From Vibrio metschnikovii CIP 69.14 (lineage in GTDB: Bacteria > Pseudomonadota > Gammaproteobacteria > Enterobacterales > Vibrionaceae), in contig NZ_ACZO01000004.1 of the NCBI RefSeq assembly GCF_000176155.1, positions 124,001 through 188,000 on the forward strand: 64,000 nt of DNA, in the 5' to 3' direction. How positions within the stretch are numbered: position 1 is the first letter of the stretch; the number at the start of each line of letters is the position of its first letter. Position numbers and translations under genes: made by a program. The notes under the pieces are model-generated. The model made no database searches, had not been told where the DNA came from, and worked only from the letters and a program-made list of their open reading frames with translations. This document shows positions 49,403 to 60,247 of the stretch, in pieces.

Positions 49403-49852
49403 CTATGAATAGTTAATATTAATCGGCGCTCGGCTAATGCCTTGTTTCAAACAGAAGGTGAGCCAATCACCTAAAAAACGGTTGATTTGTGCTTTCTCAT
49501 CTTTTTGCACCATCTTATGGTTAGGATACTCATAACGAGCCGCAATACGCGTTAATTGATCGCTAGCACACACTTCAGCAACTCGTGCATCGTGATACAG
49601 CCTGACAGACATCACAGGTAATGAAAACGTTGAAATATCATCACTTTGACAAATTTCCACCAAAGTTGTGTACTTTGTGACCTCGAGCACTTGTAACTGA
49701 TAAATCAGATCAGCCGCTTGATAACAACGGACTTCACCTACACTCGCTGGTTTTGGCAGCAGAGCATTGAGTTTTGCGTAATTGGTTTCATAAGTTCGCA
49801 TCAGATCCGCAAGATCCACATGATACGGCTTAGTGGCTATCGCTCTGCGCAT
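49403..49852 (-). CDS. yqiB: DUF1249 protein YqiB
   Basis: A 149-residue cytosolic protein of the DUF1249 family (YHVDLADLMRTYETNYAKL at the N-terminus, DEKAQINRFLGDWLTFCL near the C-terminus). Function unknown; always next to nudF and cpdA. The start codon at 49852 lies seven bases after the nudF stop. Confidence 0.92.
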   Translation of the reverse strand: MRRAIATKPYHVDLADLMRTYETNYAKLNALLPKPASVGEVRCYQAADLIYQLQVLEVTKYTTLVEICQSDDISTFSLPVMSVRLYHDARVAEVCASDQLTRIAARYEYPNHKMVQKDEKAQINRFLGDWLTFCLKQGISRAPININYS

Positions 49853-49859
49853 GAGGTTA

Positions 49860-50489
49860 TCAACTCCGCCATTGAGATTGTAATTGCTGATGATGCAACT
49901 CTAACCATTGTAGTGCGATTATTGAGGCACCATTCTCAATTTGACCATCTTTGATCCATTGATAAGCTTGCTGACGACTGAGCACATGCACTTTAATATC
50001 TTCACCTTCCGTGTCCAAACCATGCACACCTCCCGCCAGTGTAGTATCTACTTCACCAATGTAGACATCGAGTTTCTCAGAACATCCCCCTGAAGAAGGG
50101 TAATAACTGGTGATTTTTTCTAATCTTGCCACCGATATCCCAGCCTCTTCGAATGCTTCACGACGTACAACGTCCTGCGCATCCTCACCCGGTTCAATCA
50201 TGCCTGCGATAATTTCTTTCTGCCATGGCTGATCATGTTCTAGTGCCCCGACCCGGATCTGCTCAATGATCACTACTTCATCACGTTGAGGATCATAAGC
50301 TAACAGCGCCGCGGCGTGACCACGCTCGAACATTTCTCGCTCGATCGTCTCACTCCACCCACCTTGGAATAATCGATGCTTAAATTGGTATTTAACCATG
50401 CGAAAAAAACCTTGGAACAGTGTCTTTTTTGAGACAATCTGCAGATCATTAACGCTAAACTGGTCTTTTTCTTGGTCTGTGGGTTGCAT
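49860..50489 (-). CDS. nudF: ADP-ribose pyrophosphatase
   Basis: Nudix hydrolase splitting ADP-ribose to AMP and ribose 5-phosphate. The 209-residue protein carries the Nudix box GEDAQDVVRREAFEEAG (Gx5Ex7REUxEExG) at about 105-125 and the preceding AGMIEPG. The AAGGA of the ribosome site touches an ATG at 50495 but lies six bases before the ATG at 50489, which I therefore prefer. First gene of the minus-strand unit leading to parC. Confidence 0.94.
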   Translation of the reverse strand: MQPTDQEKDQFSVNDLQIVSKKTLFQGFFRMVKYQFKHRLFQGGWSETIEREMFERGHAAALLAYDPQRDEVVIIEQIRVGALEHDQPWQKEIIAGMIEPGEDAQDVVRREAFEEAGISVARLEKITSYYPSSGGCSEKLDVYIGEVDTTLAGGVHGLDTEGEDIKVHVLSRQQAYQWIKDGQIENGASIIALQWLELHHQQLQSQWRS

Positions 50490-50807
50490 AGCCATTCCTT
50501 CTCGGTGAATCTATTAGTTTACTCATGAAGGTTTACGACTGCCAACGACATTGCTCAACTTTTTGTATAAAAGTTATGTTTTTTTTTAAGTGATTGATCT
50601 TTTATCATGATAGATAGCTGATTAAATAAACCTTTTTGTGTAATGAACCATTCGCAAGCTCTGTCACTGGTTAGTTAATACATTAATTTATATTGCACAA
50701 GTGGATAATTAAGTGTAAAAAAGTGCAAACTTTCGCATGAAATACCAACAATTTGAGTTACACTCTGTCAACGTAACTCCTTTCATATCTAGGCAGGAAT
50801 AGGACCG
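50490..50807. promoter_or_regulatory. nudF-tolC divergent intergenic region
   Basis: A 318-bp AT-rich gap without a gene. It must hold promoters for both nudF and tolC. The only promoter-like pair I noted towards tolC is TTGCAC (50693-50698) and TAAAAA (50716-50721), 17 bases apart, which is weak. AGGCAGGAATAGGA at the right end is the tolC ribosome site. Confidence 0.5.
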
Positions 50808-52121
50808 ATGAAAAAACTGCTTCCTTTTTTAGTGAGTGCAACCCTTGGTAGCTTTAGTATTAACGCATGGGCCGATGATCTTGCACAAATTTATGATCAA
50901 GCAAAACAAAATGATCCGCAATTGCTCAGTGCTGCTGCTCGTCGTGAAGCCGCTTTTGAAGCAATCAATTCGAGCCGTAGTTCGTTGTTACCACAGATTA
51001 ATTTAACGGCTGGGTATAACCTAACTCGTAGCGATGTTGATGCGCGCGATAGCGATCGCCTATCAGCAGGCATCAGTTTTGCTCAAGAACTGTATAACCG
51101 CTCAAGTTGGGTATCATTAGATACTACTGAGAAACAAGCTCGCCAAGCCGATGCACAATACGCCGCCGTACAACAAGGATTGATGTTGCGCGTCGCTCAA
51201 GCCTACTTCGAAGTGTTGAGTGCACAAGATAACTTAGAATTTGTCCGTGCCGAAAAAGCCGCGGTGGCACGTCAGTTAGAACAAACTAAGCAGCGTTTTG
51301 ACGTTGGGCTCTCAGCCATTACGGATGTCCATGATGCACAAGCGCAATACGATAGTGTTTTAGCACAAGAAGTTTTAGCGGATAACACCTTAATCAATAG
51401 CTATGAATCTTTGAGAGAAATTACTGGGCAAGGCTATTCGCAATTAAGCATTCTTGATACTCAACGCTTTTCAGCCAGCCGTAATACGGAATCAATGCAG
51501 GCATTGATCGAGCGAGCTCAGCAACAAAACTTAGCCTTGCTTTCTTCGCGTATTGCTCAAGATGTGGCAAAAGATAATATCGCTCTCGCCAGTTCCGGTC
51601 ATTTGCCGTCGTTGAAGTTAAACGGTGGTTATAATTATGCGCGTGAGTCGAATAGCAATAATTCCGCGAATAATACCGATTTTAACGATTTTACCATTGG
51701 GCTAAATCTCAATGTTCCGCTGTATACGGGTGGTAACGTAACGTCATTAACCAAACAAGCCGAACATGCGTTTGTCGCCGCAAGCCAAGACTTAGAAGCG
51801 ACCTTCCGCAGCGTGGTCAAAGATGTGCGCGCCTATAACAACAATATCAACGCTTCAATTGGCGCATTACGTGCTTATGAACAATCGGTGATTTCCGCTC
51901 GTTCTGCCCTAGAAGCAACCGAAGCCGGTTTTGAAGTTGGTACTCGGACGATTGTTGATGTATTAGATGCAACGCGACGTCTGTATGATGCCAACCGTAA
52001 TCTCTCTTCAGCGCGCTACGATTATATTTTGAATCGTCTACAACTTAGTCAAGCAATTGGCTCTCTCAGCGAACAAGATATTCTCGATATCAATGCTGGA
52101 CTACAACGCGTGAGTCGATAA
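50808..52121 (+). CDS. tolC: Outer-membrane efflux channel TolC
   Basis: Trimeric outer-membrane duct for RND efflux pumps and type I secretion. The 437-residue precursor has a signal peptide (residues 1-22, cut after NAWA) and two OEP repeats with long alpha-helical hairpins (VGLSAITDVHDAQAQYD and VGTRTIVDVLDATRRLYDA mark the equivalent loops). In vibrios TolC is needed for bile resistance and RTX export. Strong AGGAATAGGACCG site; followed by its own terminator. Confidence 0.96.
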   Translation: MKKLLPFLVSATLGSFSINAWADDLAQIYDQAKQNDPQLLSAAARREAAFEAINSSRSSLLPQINLTAGYNLTRSDVDARDSDRLSAGISFAQELYNRSSWVSLDTTEKQARQADAQYAAVQQGLMLRVAQAYFEVLSAQDNLEFVRAEKAAVARQLEQTKQRFDVGLSAITDVHDAQAQYDSVLAQEVLADNTLINSYESLREITGQGYSQLSILDTQRFSASRNTESMQALIERAQQQNLALLSSRIAQDVAKDNIALASSGHLPSLKLNGGYNYARESNSNNSANNTDFNDFTIGLNLNVPLYTGGNVTSLTKQAEHAFVAASQDLEATFRSVVKDVRAYNNNINASIGALRAYEQSVISARSALEATEAGFEVGTRTIVDVLDATRRLYDANRNLSSARYDYILNRLQLSQAIGSLSEQDILDINAGLQRVSR

Positions 52122-52140
52122 AGCAATCCCTAAATGAAAT

Positions 52141-52170
52141 AAGGGGCTTCAATTGAAGCCCCTTATTTTT
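52141..52170 (+). terminator. Terminator after tolC
   Basis: Perfect 10-bp stem AAGGGGCTTC / GAAGCCCCTT (52141-52150 with 52155-52164), AATT loop, then ATTTTT. It lies 20 bp after the tolC stop. Confidence 0.92.
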
Positions 52171-52226
52171 ATGCGCTTACGCGCTGAAAACACAGCGATT
52201 GGCTATCTCCATCGAGATCACCGTCG

Positions 52227-53657
52227 TTAACCTTTACCGCCTTTAATCGCCTTGATAATGTCTGTGGTCGAACAGCCTTCTTCGAAATTCAGTACTTTCA
52301 CTTCACCACCCGCAGCAATCACTTCTTCACCACCAGCGATATCTTCAGGTTTATAGTCGCCACCTTTAACTAAAATGCTTGGTAACACTTCTGAAATTAA
52401 GCGCTGCGGAGTATCTTCGCTAAATGGAACCACCCAATCCACGGCACCTAGCCCGGCTAGCACCGCCATACGACGATCGGTTGGATTGACCGGACGCCCT
52501 GGGCCTTTCAAACGTTTCACCGACTCATCGGTATTAACCGCTACAATTAAGCGATCGCCAAGCTCTGCTGCATGGTTCAAATAAGACACATGTCCAGCGT
52601 GTAAAATATCAAAACAGCCGTTAGTCATGACAACTTTTTCACCGCGGGCTTTGGCTTTTTTGACCGCTTCAATCAGCGCACTTTCACCAATAATGCCAAA
52701 ATCCGCCTCTTTGCTGCCATGAATGGCTTCAGCCAACTCAATCGTCGATACCGTCGAAGTTCCCAGTTTTCCAACCACAACGCCAGCGGCAGCATTGGCT
52801 AAAACACACGCTTCATCCAAAGATTTACCCGCAGCCACCGACGCAGCAAGCACCGAAATCACCGTATCACCAGCACCGGTTACATCAAAGACTTCTTTGG
52901 CTTGCGTTGGCAAATGGAAAGGCTCCATACCACGACGCAACAAGGTCATACCATGCTCACTGCGAGTCACCAACAACGCTTGTAGATCAAACTGTTCAAT
53001 AAGCCCCAAGCCTTTTTCAACCAACTCTTGATCCGACTTAACTTTTCCTACTACCTGCTCAAACTCACCCATATTCGGTGTCAATAAGGTTGCACCACGA
53101 TAGCGTTCAAAATCAGCCCCTTTAGGATCAATAAACACTGGGACATTGGCCATGCGTGCTTTTTGAATCAACTGCTGAACGTGCTCCAAAGCGCCTTTCG
53201 CATAGTCAGATAAAATCACCGCGTTCACGCTCGCCAGAGAACGTTCCATGCGCGACAGGATCAGCTGAGCATCAATATTCTCAAATTTGTCTTCAAAATC
53301 AAGACGGATCAATTGCTGTCCACGACTTAACACTCGTAATTTGGTGATGGTGGGGTAATCAGCTAAACCAACGAAGTCACACTGCACATTCAGCGAGGTT
53401 AATTTTTCTTGCAGCACTTGTGCTGGCTCGTCAATGCCAGTTAAACCTATGATATGCGCCAAACCACCTAAAGAGGCAATGTTCATCGCCACGTTAGCAG
53501 CGCCACCAGGACGCTCTTCGTTATGCTCAACTTTTACCACTGGCACTGGCGCTTCAGGGGAAATACGTCCCGTTGGACCATACCAATAACGATCAAGCAT
53601 GACGTCACCAATGATAAGCACACCCGCTTTGCTGTAGTCAGGTAGGATTGGTTTCAT
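52227..53657 (-). CDS. hldE: Bifunctional heptose 7-phosphate kinase / heptose 1-phosphate adenylyltransferase
   Basis: Two steps of ADP-heptose synthesis for the LPS inner core. The 476-residue protein joins a PfkB/ribokinase domain (about 1-318; [21 protein letters not shown]) and a cytidylyltransferase-like domain (about 345-476; [14 protein letters not shown]). This fused form is the enterobacterial/vibrio type. glnE lies 141 bp upstream, as in other gammaproteobacteria. Confidence 0.96.
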   Translation of the reverse strand: MKPILPDYSKAGVLIIGDVMLDRYWYGPTGRISPEAPVPVVKVEHNEERPGGAANVAMNIASLGGLAHIIGLTGIDEPAQVLQEKLTSLNVQCDFVGLADYPTITKLRVLSRGQQLIRLDFEDKFENIDAQLILSRMERSLASVNAVILSDYAKGALEHVQQLIQKARMANVPVFIDPKGADFERYRGATLLTPNMGEFEQVVGKVKSDQELVEKGLGLIEQFDLQALLVTRSEHGMTLLRRGMEPFHLPTQAKEVFDVTGAGDTVISVLAASVAAGKSLDEACVLANAAAGVVVGKLGTSTVSTIELAEAIHGSKEADFGIIGESALIEAVKKAKARGEKVVMTNGCFDILHAGHVSYLNHAAELGDRLIVAVNTDESVKRLKGPGRPVNPTDRRMAVLAGLGAVDWVVPFSEDTPQRLISEVLPSILVKGGDYKPEDIAGGEEVIAAGGEVKVLNFEEGCSTTDIIKAIKGGKG

Positions 53658-53798
53658 TATCGATCTTCTCCACTATTAATCTATGGCGCAGTGTAACATA
53701 GCCCTCTATCGGCAAACTACTTTGAGTTACCGCTAAGCGGTGTCAGTACGACCAATCTTTATCGGGTTCAGTAGGCAGCGTTTCCTCGCTGACAGCGT

Positions 53799-56642
53799 TC
53801 AGCCTAACCAGTGATGCCAAGTTTCAATCACCCATTCTCGCTGAGCTACCCATTGTGCTTCATCCACATCCGCATCAAGATTCAATAAGTTACGATGATG
53901 GATTTGATCTCGCATCTCGGTATACGCGCGAGTTAATGCCTCAGCTGATGCGGGACCCAGTACCGCTTCGTTCATCAGCGATTCAAAAATACGCACATTA
54001 TCCGACCAACGCGTTAACTTTGGATGCTGGTGACTATAACGTAAGACAAAATATTGCGCGAGAAACTCAATATCGGTGATCCCACCTTGATCGTGCTTTA
54101 ACATGAAACGTCCGGCTTTTTTGCTGGCCAAGTGTTGACGCATTTTGTCACGCATCTCGACCACTTGCTGTTGCAAAGTGTTTGGATCTCGCGGCAAACA
54201 GAGTACAGAATGTCTGACATGATTAAATTTGGCTTGTAAATCCGCTTCACCGTAAATCATTCTTGCTCGGACCAAGGCTTGATGCTCCCACGTCCAAGCC
54301 TCTTGATGCTGATAATCGGCAAAAGCGTCTATCGAGCTGACCAATAACCCCGAAGCGCCGGAAGGACGTAGACGGGTATCGACTTCGTACAAAATACCGG
54401 AAGCGGTACGGGTCGAAAAAAGGTGAATGATCCGCTGAGCAAGACGCAGATAAAATTGTCGCCCATCAATCGGTTTGATCCCTTGAGTCATGGAAGAAGC
54501 CGGACAATCATGAATAAAGACAATATCTAAATCGGAGTTATAACCCAGCTCCCAGCCCCCCACTTTGCCATACCCTACCACAGCAAAGCCTTTACCAGCT
54601 TGTTGGGTTAAATGATCCGGCACACCATGTTTGGCACTGACTTGCAACCAAGCTTGATTAACGACGGCATCGACGATGGCTTCAGCTAAATACGTTAAAT
54701 GATCACTGACTTTCATCACTGGCAACACACCCGCGATATCAGCAGCAGCGATTTTCAATATCCCGATCTGCTTAAATTGACGCAGCGCTTCCATTTGCTG
54801 CTCCATGTCCTCTTCTGGAATACGAGCAAGAAAATCACGCAGCTCGGTTTTATAACTACCAAGATCGATCGGATGATAAAGATGCTGCGGATCAATCAAC
54901 TCATCCAATAAAATCGGGTAACGAGCCAGTTGCTCGGAAATCATCGGGCTGGCTGTGCACAAACGAACCAGTTGATGCAGTGCTGCTGGATATTCATCCA
55001 ACAGCTCTAAATAGGTGGTGCGCGTGGCAATACTATTCAGTAAATGCAGCACTCGCGCTAAACCAAATTGCGCATCGGGATGAGAGAATATGGCTTGATA
55101 AACCTTAGGCATTAAGCGATTTAATACCTCTCGGCCACGTGGACCAATGGTTTTTTTAGCTAAATCCTGCTTAAACGTTAAGCAGCAATGCGCCAAATTC
55201 GAAGGATCTTCAATCGCCAACTCCTGCCTAAAAATAGGTACAATCACATCCAGCTTATCTGCCATGTCCCACAGTTCATGAAAATGCTCAGCCGTGGTGC
55301 TTTCTTCATCATCATCCTCACCAATCAAAGTGATGAACACTTGATGAACCTGCGTCATATGATGTTGTAACTGGCTAAGTAACGCATCCCAACATTCATA
55401 GCCCATCGCAATGGCCAGACGCCATTGATCGTCTTCTTTCTCTGGCAGCGTTTGCGTCTGTTTGTCTTCCATAGCCTGCATTAGGTTTTCTAATCGGCGC
55501 AAAAAACGATACGCTGCCACTAATTGCACGACTTGTTCGGTGGTTAATAGTTCAAGTTCGGCAATCGCCTGTAGTGTTTCTAACAATCCTCGCTGGCGCA
55601 AACTGGGCTCTCGTCCGCCACGAATGAGCTGGAAAACTTGGGCAATAAATTCAATCTCCCGAATACCACCAGCACCCAGTTTAATGTTATTACTCAATCC
55701 ACGACGACGTACCTCACTACGGATCATCGATTTCATTCGCCGCAGCGATTGAATCGCACTAAAATCGATATAACGACGAAACACAAAAGGCCGCAGCATT
55801 TGCCGTAGTTCTTGATACTGATGATGCATTTCACGGCCCATCACCCGCGCTTTGACCATCGCATAGCGTTCCCAATCACGTCCTTGTTCTTGGTAGTAAT
55901 CCTCTAATGCGGCGTAGCTCATCACTAAAGGACCACTTTCGCCAAACGGACGCAAACGCATATCAACCCGATAACAAAAACCATCGAGTGTCGGTTGATC
56001 AAGCATTTTTATGATCCGCTGGCCTAAACGGGTAAAGAACTGTCCGTTATCAATACTGCGCCTGACGCCTTGAGTTTGACCGTTTTCAGGATAAGTAAAA
56101 ATCAGATCGATATCCGAAGAGAAATTGAGCTCCCCACCACCTAATTTACCCATGCCGATAATCAGCATCGGTTGAGCCTCACCTTGCGCATTGCATGGCG
56201 TTCCCCACTCTTGACAGCACAGTGAATATTGCCATTGATACGTCTCGACGATCAGCGCTTCCGCCAGTTCAGAAAGATGCTCAAGGCTCTGCTCGACAGG
56301 CCAAGTGGCTAAAAAATCACGCCAAGCAATATAGACCATCTCTCGATAACGAAACTGACGTAAAATCCGTTGTCCGGTTTGTTCATCAGGGCACGACGTT
56401 AATAAAGCCTGTAATCGCTCGCGATAAGTCTCTGCTCTCGATTCACTTTGTAACCAATTAGGAAATTCATCGACCAGCCACTCATCACGAGAGAAGGTCT
56501 GGGTGACAAAACGGCTCAACGTGGTCACATAACGAAGTGATTGCTGTAATTCAGACGGCCACTGACTCAGCTTAGGCTGCTCAGCAAGCAACTGTTGGTA
56601 GGCGTTATCGGCATGAGTCATTAAGTGTTCGGGGAGCTGCAT
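53799..56642 (-). CDS. glnE: Glutamine synthetase adenylyltransferase/deadenylase
   Basis: Controls glutamine synthetase by adding or removing AMP. The 947-residue protein has two nucleotidyltransferase domains: [15 protein letters not shown] near 170 (deadenylase half) and [17 protein letters not shown] near 690 (adenylylase half), each followed by a GlnD-UR helical domain. Signals from PII reach it in the cytosol. Followed by hldE. Confidence 0.96.
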   Translation of the reverse strand: MQLPEHLMTHADNAYQQLLAEQPKLSQWPSELQQSLRYVTTLSRFVTQTFSRDEWLVDEFPNWLQSESRAETYRERLQALLTSCPDEQTGQRILRQFRYREMVYIAWRDFLATWPVEQSLEHLSELAEALIVETYQWQYSLCCQEWGTPCNAQGEAQPMLIIGMGKLGGGELNFSSDIDLIFTYPENGQTQGVRRSIDNGQFFTRLGQRIIKMLDQPTLDGFCYRVDMRLRPFGESGPLVMSYAALEDYYQEQGRDWERYAMVKARVMGREMHHQYQELRQMLRPFVFRRYIDFSAIQSLRRMKSMIRSEVRRRGLSNNIKLGAGGIREIEFIAQVFQLIRGGREPSLRQRGLLETLQAIAELELLTTEQVVQLVAAYRFLRRLENLMQAMEDKQTQTLPEKEDDQWRLAIAMGYECWDALLSQLQHHMTQVHQVFITLIGEDDDEESTTAEHFHELWDMADKLDVIVPIFRQELAIEDPSNLAHCCLTFKQDLAKKTIGPRGREVLNRLMPKVYQAIFSHPDAQFGLARVLHLLNSIATRTTYLELLDEYPAALHQLVRLCTASPMISEQLARYPILLDELIDPQHLYHPIDLGSYKTELRDFLARIPEEDMEQQMEALRQFKQIGILKIAAADIAGVLPVMKVSDHLTYLAEAIVDAVVNQAWLQVSAKHGVPDHLTQQAGKGFAVVGYGKVGGWELGYNSDLDIVFIHDCPASSMTQGIKPIDGRQFYLRLAQRIIHLFSTRTASGILYEVDTRLRPSGASGLLVSSIDAFADYQHQEAWTWEHQALVRARMIYGEADLQAKFNHVRHSVLCLPRDPNTLQQQVVEMRDKMRQHLASKKAGRFMLKHDQGGITDIEFLAQYFVLRYSHQHPKLTRWSDNVRIFESLMNEAVLGPASAEALTRAYTEMRDQIHHRNLLNLDADVDEAQWVAQREWVIETWHHWLG

Positions 56643-56689
56643 AAATCATCCTTGTCTCTCATCATCGACTCACTCTATCGCAGTCTGAG

Positions 56690-56721
56690 ATAAATAAAAA
56701 CGCCCACTAAACAGTGAGCGT
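56690..56721 (-). terminator. Terminator after the chemoreceptor gene
   Basis: A 9-bp stem (56700-56708 with 56713-56721; one G-U pair) followed on the minus strand by TTTTTATTTATC. It lies 27 bp after the chemoreceptor stop and before glnE. Confidence 0.82.
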
Positions 56722-56747
56722 CGTTGATATCAATTAATCTGAACCGA

Positions 56748-58004
56748 TCACACCTTGAAGACGGTGATTTTTCGATCCAGCTCTTCAGCATTATTTTGCA
56801 TTAGCTCAGAAGTTTCCAGCAACTCACTGACTACCGTAACCGATGCTTCGACTAACTCTCTCACATTGGTGATATTTTGATTGATCTCCACCGCGACACT
56901 GCTTTGTTGCCCCGCTGCTGTCGCAATCTGTAAGTTCATATCATTGATGAGTTTGACTTGTTGGACAATACCGTCCAACTCTGTGCCGGCATTGGTGATT
57001 AATTCAACGCCATCAGCCGCTTCAACGACACTTTTTTCCATTAAATCCACTGCCGAGTTAGCACTGCTTTGTAGATGGCTAATCATATCTTGAATTTCAA
57101 CCGTTGCCGTCTGAGTACGCTGAGCTAAGTTACGAACTTCATCGGCAACCACAGCAAAACCGCGCCCCGCCTCGCCAGCACGAGCGGCTTCAATCGCGGC
57201 ATTTAACGCCAATAAATTGGTTTGTTCAGAAATACTTTGAATGGTACCGACCACACTGCCAATCGCAACGACTCGCTCTTCAACTTGGTTTACGGCTGAA
57301 GCTGAAGCGGCAATATCTTTTGATAACTGATCAATTTTACGAATGGTTTTTTGAACAAACTGCTGCCCCGTAGCCGCACTATGAGAAGCGGTCTCGGTCA
57401 ATGAAGACGCACTTTGTGCATGATCGGCGACCGTTTGTACCGTTGACGACATTTGATTCATCGCCGTAGCAATTTGGTCAATCTCATGGAACTCTTCCTG
57501 CGCGGAGTCTTTCGTCTCTGACATACTGATCGTCATGACTTCCGTCAAGGTGGTTAATTCTTGTGATGTAGTGATCTGCACTTTAATTAAATCTTGCAGT
57601 TGGCGGCGAGTTTTCTCTAACTCACGAGCGACATCACCATACTCATCTTTACAGTCCATAAAAATAGGTTCAGATAAATCGCGTTCAGCCATCTGTTTGA
57701 TTGACTGACTAAGAAATTGGGTTTGACGTAACATCACTCGCGCGGCAAACATCAGTAATGAAACAAAAGTGACGATCATAAACCCAGTTTGCCAAATGAC
57801 CTGCACGATATAAGTGTCATAGTGCAATTTGGCAATTTCCGTACTTTGAGTCGCAGCAAGTAAAGAGTCATAGAACAAGCTCGCATCCCACAGTTGCTTG
57901 CCGATCACTAAAATCGTACTAAAAAACATTAGCATGACCATTTTAGGGATCAAACGTATGTCTGTGATCACCCGTTCCCACGGTTTAAATGCCATCCTCG
58001 CCAT
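56748..58004 (-). CDS. Methyl-accepting chemotaxis protein with minimal periplasmic loop
   Basis: A 418-residue chemoreceptor. Two membrane helices (about 18-36 and 69-90) enclose only some 32 periplasmic residues, too few for a usual ligand-binding domain. A HAMP-like region (about 90-145) and a signalling domain follow, with the conserved hairpin tip [19 protein letters not shown] at about 260-278. No C-terminal CheR-tether pentapeptide is present. GTGGAG lies eight bases upstream of the ATG. It may sense through the membrane or a partner; the signal cannot be told. Position between glnE and ygiF is also seen in V. cholerae. Confidence 0.93.
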   Translation of the reverse strand: MARMAFKPWERVITDIRLIPKMVMLMFFSTILVIGKQLWDASLFYDSLLAATQSTEIAKLHYDTYIVQVIWQTGFMIVTFVSLLMFAARVMLRQTQFLSQSIKQMAERDLSEPIFMDCKDEYGDVARELEKTRRQLQDLIKVQITTSQELTTLTEVMTISMSETKDSAQEEFHEIDQIATAMNQMSSTVQTVADHAQSASSLTETASHSAATGQQFVQKTIRKIDQLSKDIAASASAVNQVEERVVAIGSVVGTIQSISEQTNLLALNAAIEAARAGEAGRGFAVVADEVRNLAQRTQTATVEIQDMISHLQSSANSAVDLMEKSVVEAADGVELITNAGTELDGIVQQVKLINDMNLQIATAAGQQSSVAVEINQNITNVRELVEASVTVVSELLETSELMQNNAEELDRKITVFKV

Positions 58005-58518
58005 GACTGATTCTCCACTCTGTTTTTATGCTCGCCCATCATGGTGTGATGCCCACCTACCACGTATGAATTATTTCGAGCTTCGTATGAAATTAATACT
58101 ATCAAAAACCAGCGGCTCTCGATGTGTATTACCTCGCGAATTTGCAGATTGATGGTGTGATTTGTCTAAGCCGATGGATTATGCATTACACACTCTTTAA
58201 TGCAGTATATATCCAACCATCACCGTTTTTATCGGCGACACATCAAATGGCTACAATGGAATAAACCAGCGGTTACGCTATTTGTGAGTTAACTCTAGTT
58301 TTTTCAACAAAGAGAGAAGTAACGGAAAGATAGGATGAAAGTGGCACATTCCCGAAGTGAAAGTTCAGAAATGTGCTTGATGAGCGTATACCCAAACGAC
58401 TTGAAGTTGCAGGTAGGCGGCAAGTGAGTGAATCCCCATGAGCATAGGCAAACGATGTGATTGGGGTGAACGAACGTAGCCAACACCGCTGCAGCTGCAA
58501 GTACGAAGGGGATAGGCA
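58005..58518. other. Chemoreceptor-ygiF intergenic region
   Basis: A 514-bp gap without a convincing gene. The left part (58005-58386) should hold the chemoreceptor promoter, read on the minus strand; the right part is an ERIC-type repeat that ends five bases from the ygiF stop. Short frames on both strands here lack ribosome sites and family features. Confidence 0.7.
58387..58514. repeat. ERIC-like intergenic repeat (IRU)
   Basis: A 128-bp imperfect palindrome beginning TATACCC and ending GGGGATA. It contains the ERIC landmarks TTGAAGTTGCAGG, GGCGGCAAG, GTGAATCCCCATGAGC and TGATTGGGGTGAACGAACG, followed by GCAGCTGCAAGTACGAAG. These match the enterobacterial repetitive intergenic consensus, which also occurs in vibrios. 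As RNA it would fold into one long hairpin. It lies directly after ygiF and can be transcribed with it. Confidence 0.88.
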
Positions 58519-60039
58519 CTATTCACGCCAATAAGGCGTCGCTTCTATCCCAATGCGACGCGTTTGCTCCATGGCGTGCAAAATCGAGTTTTCTTGACGA
58601 TTAAGCCAACGGGTTAACTGCTCTTGATCTTGTTCATCTTGTAACAGATCAAGCAGTTGCTCTAACGTTTTTAAGGTTAATAAGTCATCGATACCATGTA
58701 ATAAATCAATCCATGGCATCCGAAACGCTAAACGCTGCTCGGCATCATATAAACGCGCGAAACTGACCCCAGTATAAAGCGCGCGTATCAAACGATATTG
58801 CTGTTCAATGTAATCATCAGCTGAGAGTGCCTCCTCTGGCGGAAAGACCTCAACCAACTCCGCCCACGCTCGGTCAAGCTGTTTGACAGAAAAAGGCCCC
58901 ACCAGTCGAGCCATTCGCTCACGAGCTTTATCATCCAAAAACGGCTGCCATCCGCGGGTTAAAATCCAACGGCTGAGATCCAGCAATAACGCAGTATAAC
59001 GGGCACTGTGTAATAATTTTAATGACGCTTCACGTTGAGGTAAGGCTTCTTGGCGCTGCTTAAGCTCGTTGACTAAAAACTTACGGGCATCCAGCTTACG
59101 TAACGCATAGCCCTTATCTTTGAGTAAGTCTTCTAGATAGTCATACTGTTTTAACCACGCCAATTCACCATCTAACCATTTAAGTTCTTGACGTAAAATC
59201 GCACTGGTTCGGCGTGGAACAATACCACCGTATACGCTGAGTAATTGGCGAATAAAACTGATTGCATGACGAATCTCATGCAAAGCGGCTATCGAGTCTT
59301 GTTCGGTATAAATTTGTTCATGGCGATGCCAATGGGCAAGAGCGTGCTCGAGTGAGCGAATAAAGCAAGATTCAACGTTATCATTGCTCTGGGTATTCAC
59401 CAGTGTAAGCCCTTGCACCTCGTCACCTTCGTACCCCATCGCTAAACGATAACCTTTTGCCGCTTTACTCTGGTTCCCCAACCGCATACCACCTTGTTCA
59501 GAGAGGTGACGAGCAAGCAAAAATAGCGCATCTATCTGTCCCGATTTAAGCTCTAACTCAACCTCACAAATCGGCGCTTGTTTATCGCCAGCCTCGACAA
59601 CGCCTTGATCAAACGCCACTTCAATTTGACTACCATCATTCATGGCGACTAGCCACTGTTCACGGGTGAAATTGGTCGAAAATAAAGCGACCAATTGCGA
59701 TTGCAGCGTTTCAGCATCACGCCCTTGAGGCCAAATATCTTCAGGATGCAGGGTTAAATCGGGTTGATTACCCGTGTGCTCTGCATTGTATTCAGGTCTT
59801 TGATGCAGGCCTGCAACGACTCGTCCTGCAGTTTTGACGGTTTGCACGTACACCTCATCAAAACGACGAATACGTAGCCCAATATCGTGTTGACGTAACC
59901 AATGGTCAGCAGAATCAAAATAGGTGTTACCCAGTTGCCGGCAATGGTGCTGAAGCACTTTGGTTTCGGAAATTTTATTACGCAAAACGTCTGAAAAATC
60001 AGGAGAAACAAAAAACTTCAGTTCTATCTCGGTTTCCAT
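58519..60039 (-). CDS. ygiF: Inorganic triphosphatase YgiF (CYTH and CHAD domains)
   Basis: Hydrolyses inorganic tripolyphosphate in E. coli. The 506-residue protein has an N-terminal CYTH domain (METEIELKFFV at the start, ICEVELELKSG near 165; the ExExK signature) and a C-terminal CHAD helical domain (about 220-490; LHEIRHAISFIRQLL), which binds polyphosphate. Start chosen at the ATG at 60039 because the ExExK motif begins there and AAAGGT lies upstream. Divergent from a phosphate-transport pair. Confidence 0.94.
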   Translation of the reverse strand: METEIELKFFVSPDFSDVLRNKISETKVLQHHCRQLGNTYFDSADHWLRQHDIGLRIRRFDEVYVQTVKTAGRVVAGLHQRPEYNAEHTGNQPDLTLHPEDIWPQGRDAETLQSQLVALFSTNFTREQWLVAMNDGSQIEVAFDQGVVEAGDKQAPICEVELELKSGQIDALFLLARHLSEQGGMRLGNQSKAAKGYRLAMGYEGDEVQGLTLVNTQSNDNVESCFIRSLEHALAHWHRHEQIYTEQDSIAALHEIRHAISFIRQLLSVYGGIVPRRTSAILRQELKWLDGELAWLKQYDYLEDLLKDKGYALRKLDARKFLVNELKQRQEALPQREASLKLLHSARYTALLLDLSRWILTRGWQPFLDDKARERMARLVGPFSVKQLDRAWAELVEVFPPEEALSADDYIEQQYRLIRALYTGVSFARLYDAEQRLAFRMPWIDLLHGIDDLLTLKTLEQLLDLLQDEQDQEQLTRWLNRQENSILHAMEQTRRIGIEATPYWRE

Positions 60040-60247
60040 AGTTATACCTTTCACAGCAGATAGCGACAGGATATTGCCTAATAGACAGCGGGGCAAGTGA
60101 GAAATATCGTCCTATTGATGATCTAAAACAGTTTTAATGATTCTATTATTAGGTTACCATGCGCGCCTTTATAGCCAACGCTCAACATTTCACCAGGCTA
60201 TCGTGGTGTCTGTTCTTTCTCGGTTATAGTAATTAGGTTGAATGACC

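Noticed and set aside
50693..50721. Defined tolC promoter
   Set aside because: The -10 (TAAAAA) and -35 (TTGCAC) are too weak to call; mentioned only within the intergenic entry.
57898..58152. Plus-strand 84-residue frame overlapping the chemoreceptor start
   Set aside because: Mostly antisense to a real gene and without ribosome site; explained as chance.
58273..58519. Short minus-strand reading frames between the chemoreceptor and ygiF
   Set aside because: They run through the ERIC palindrome and show no family motif or ribosome site.
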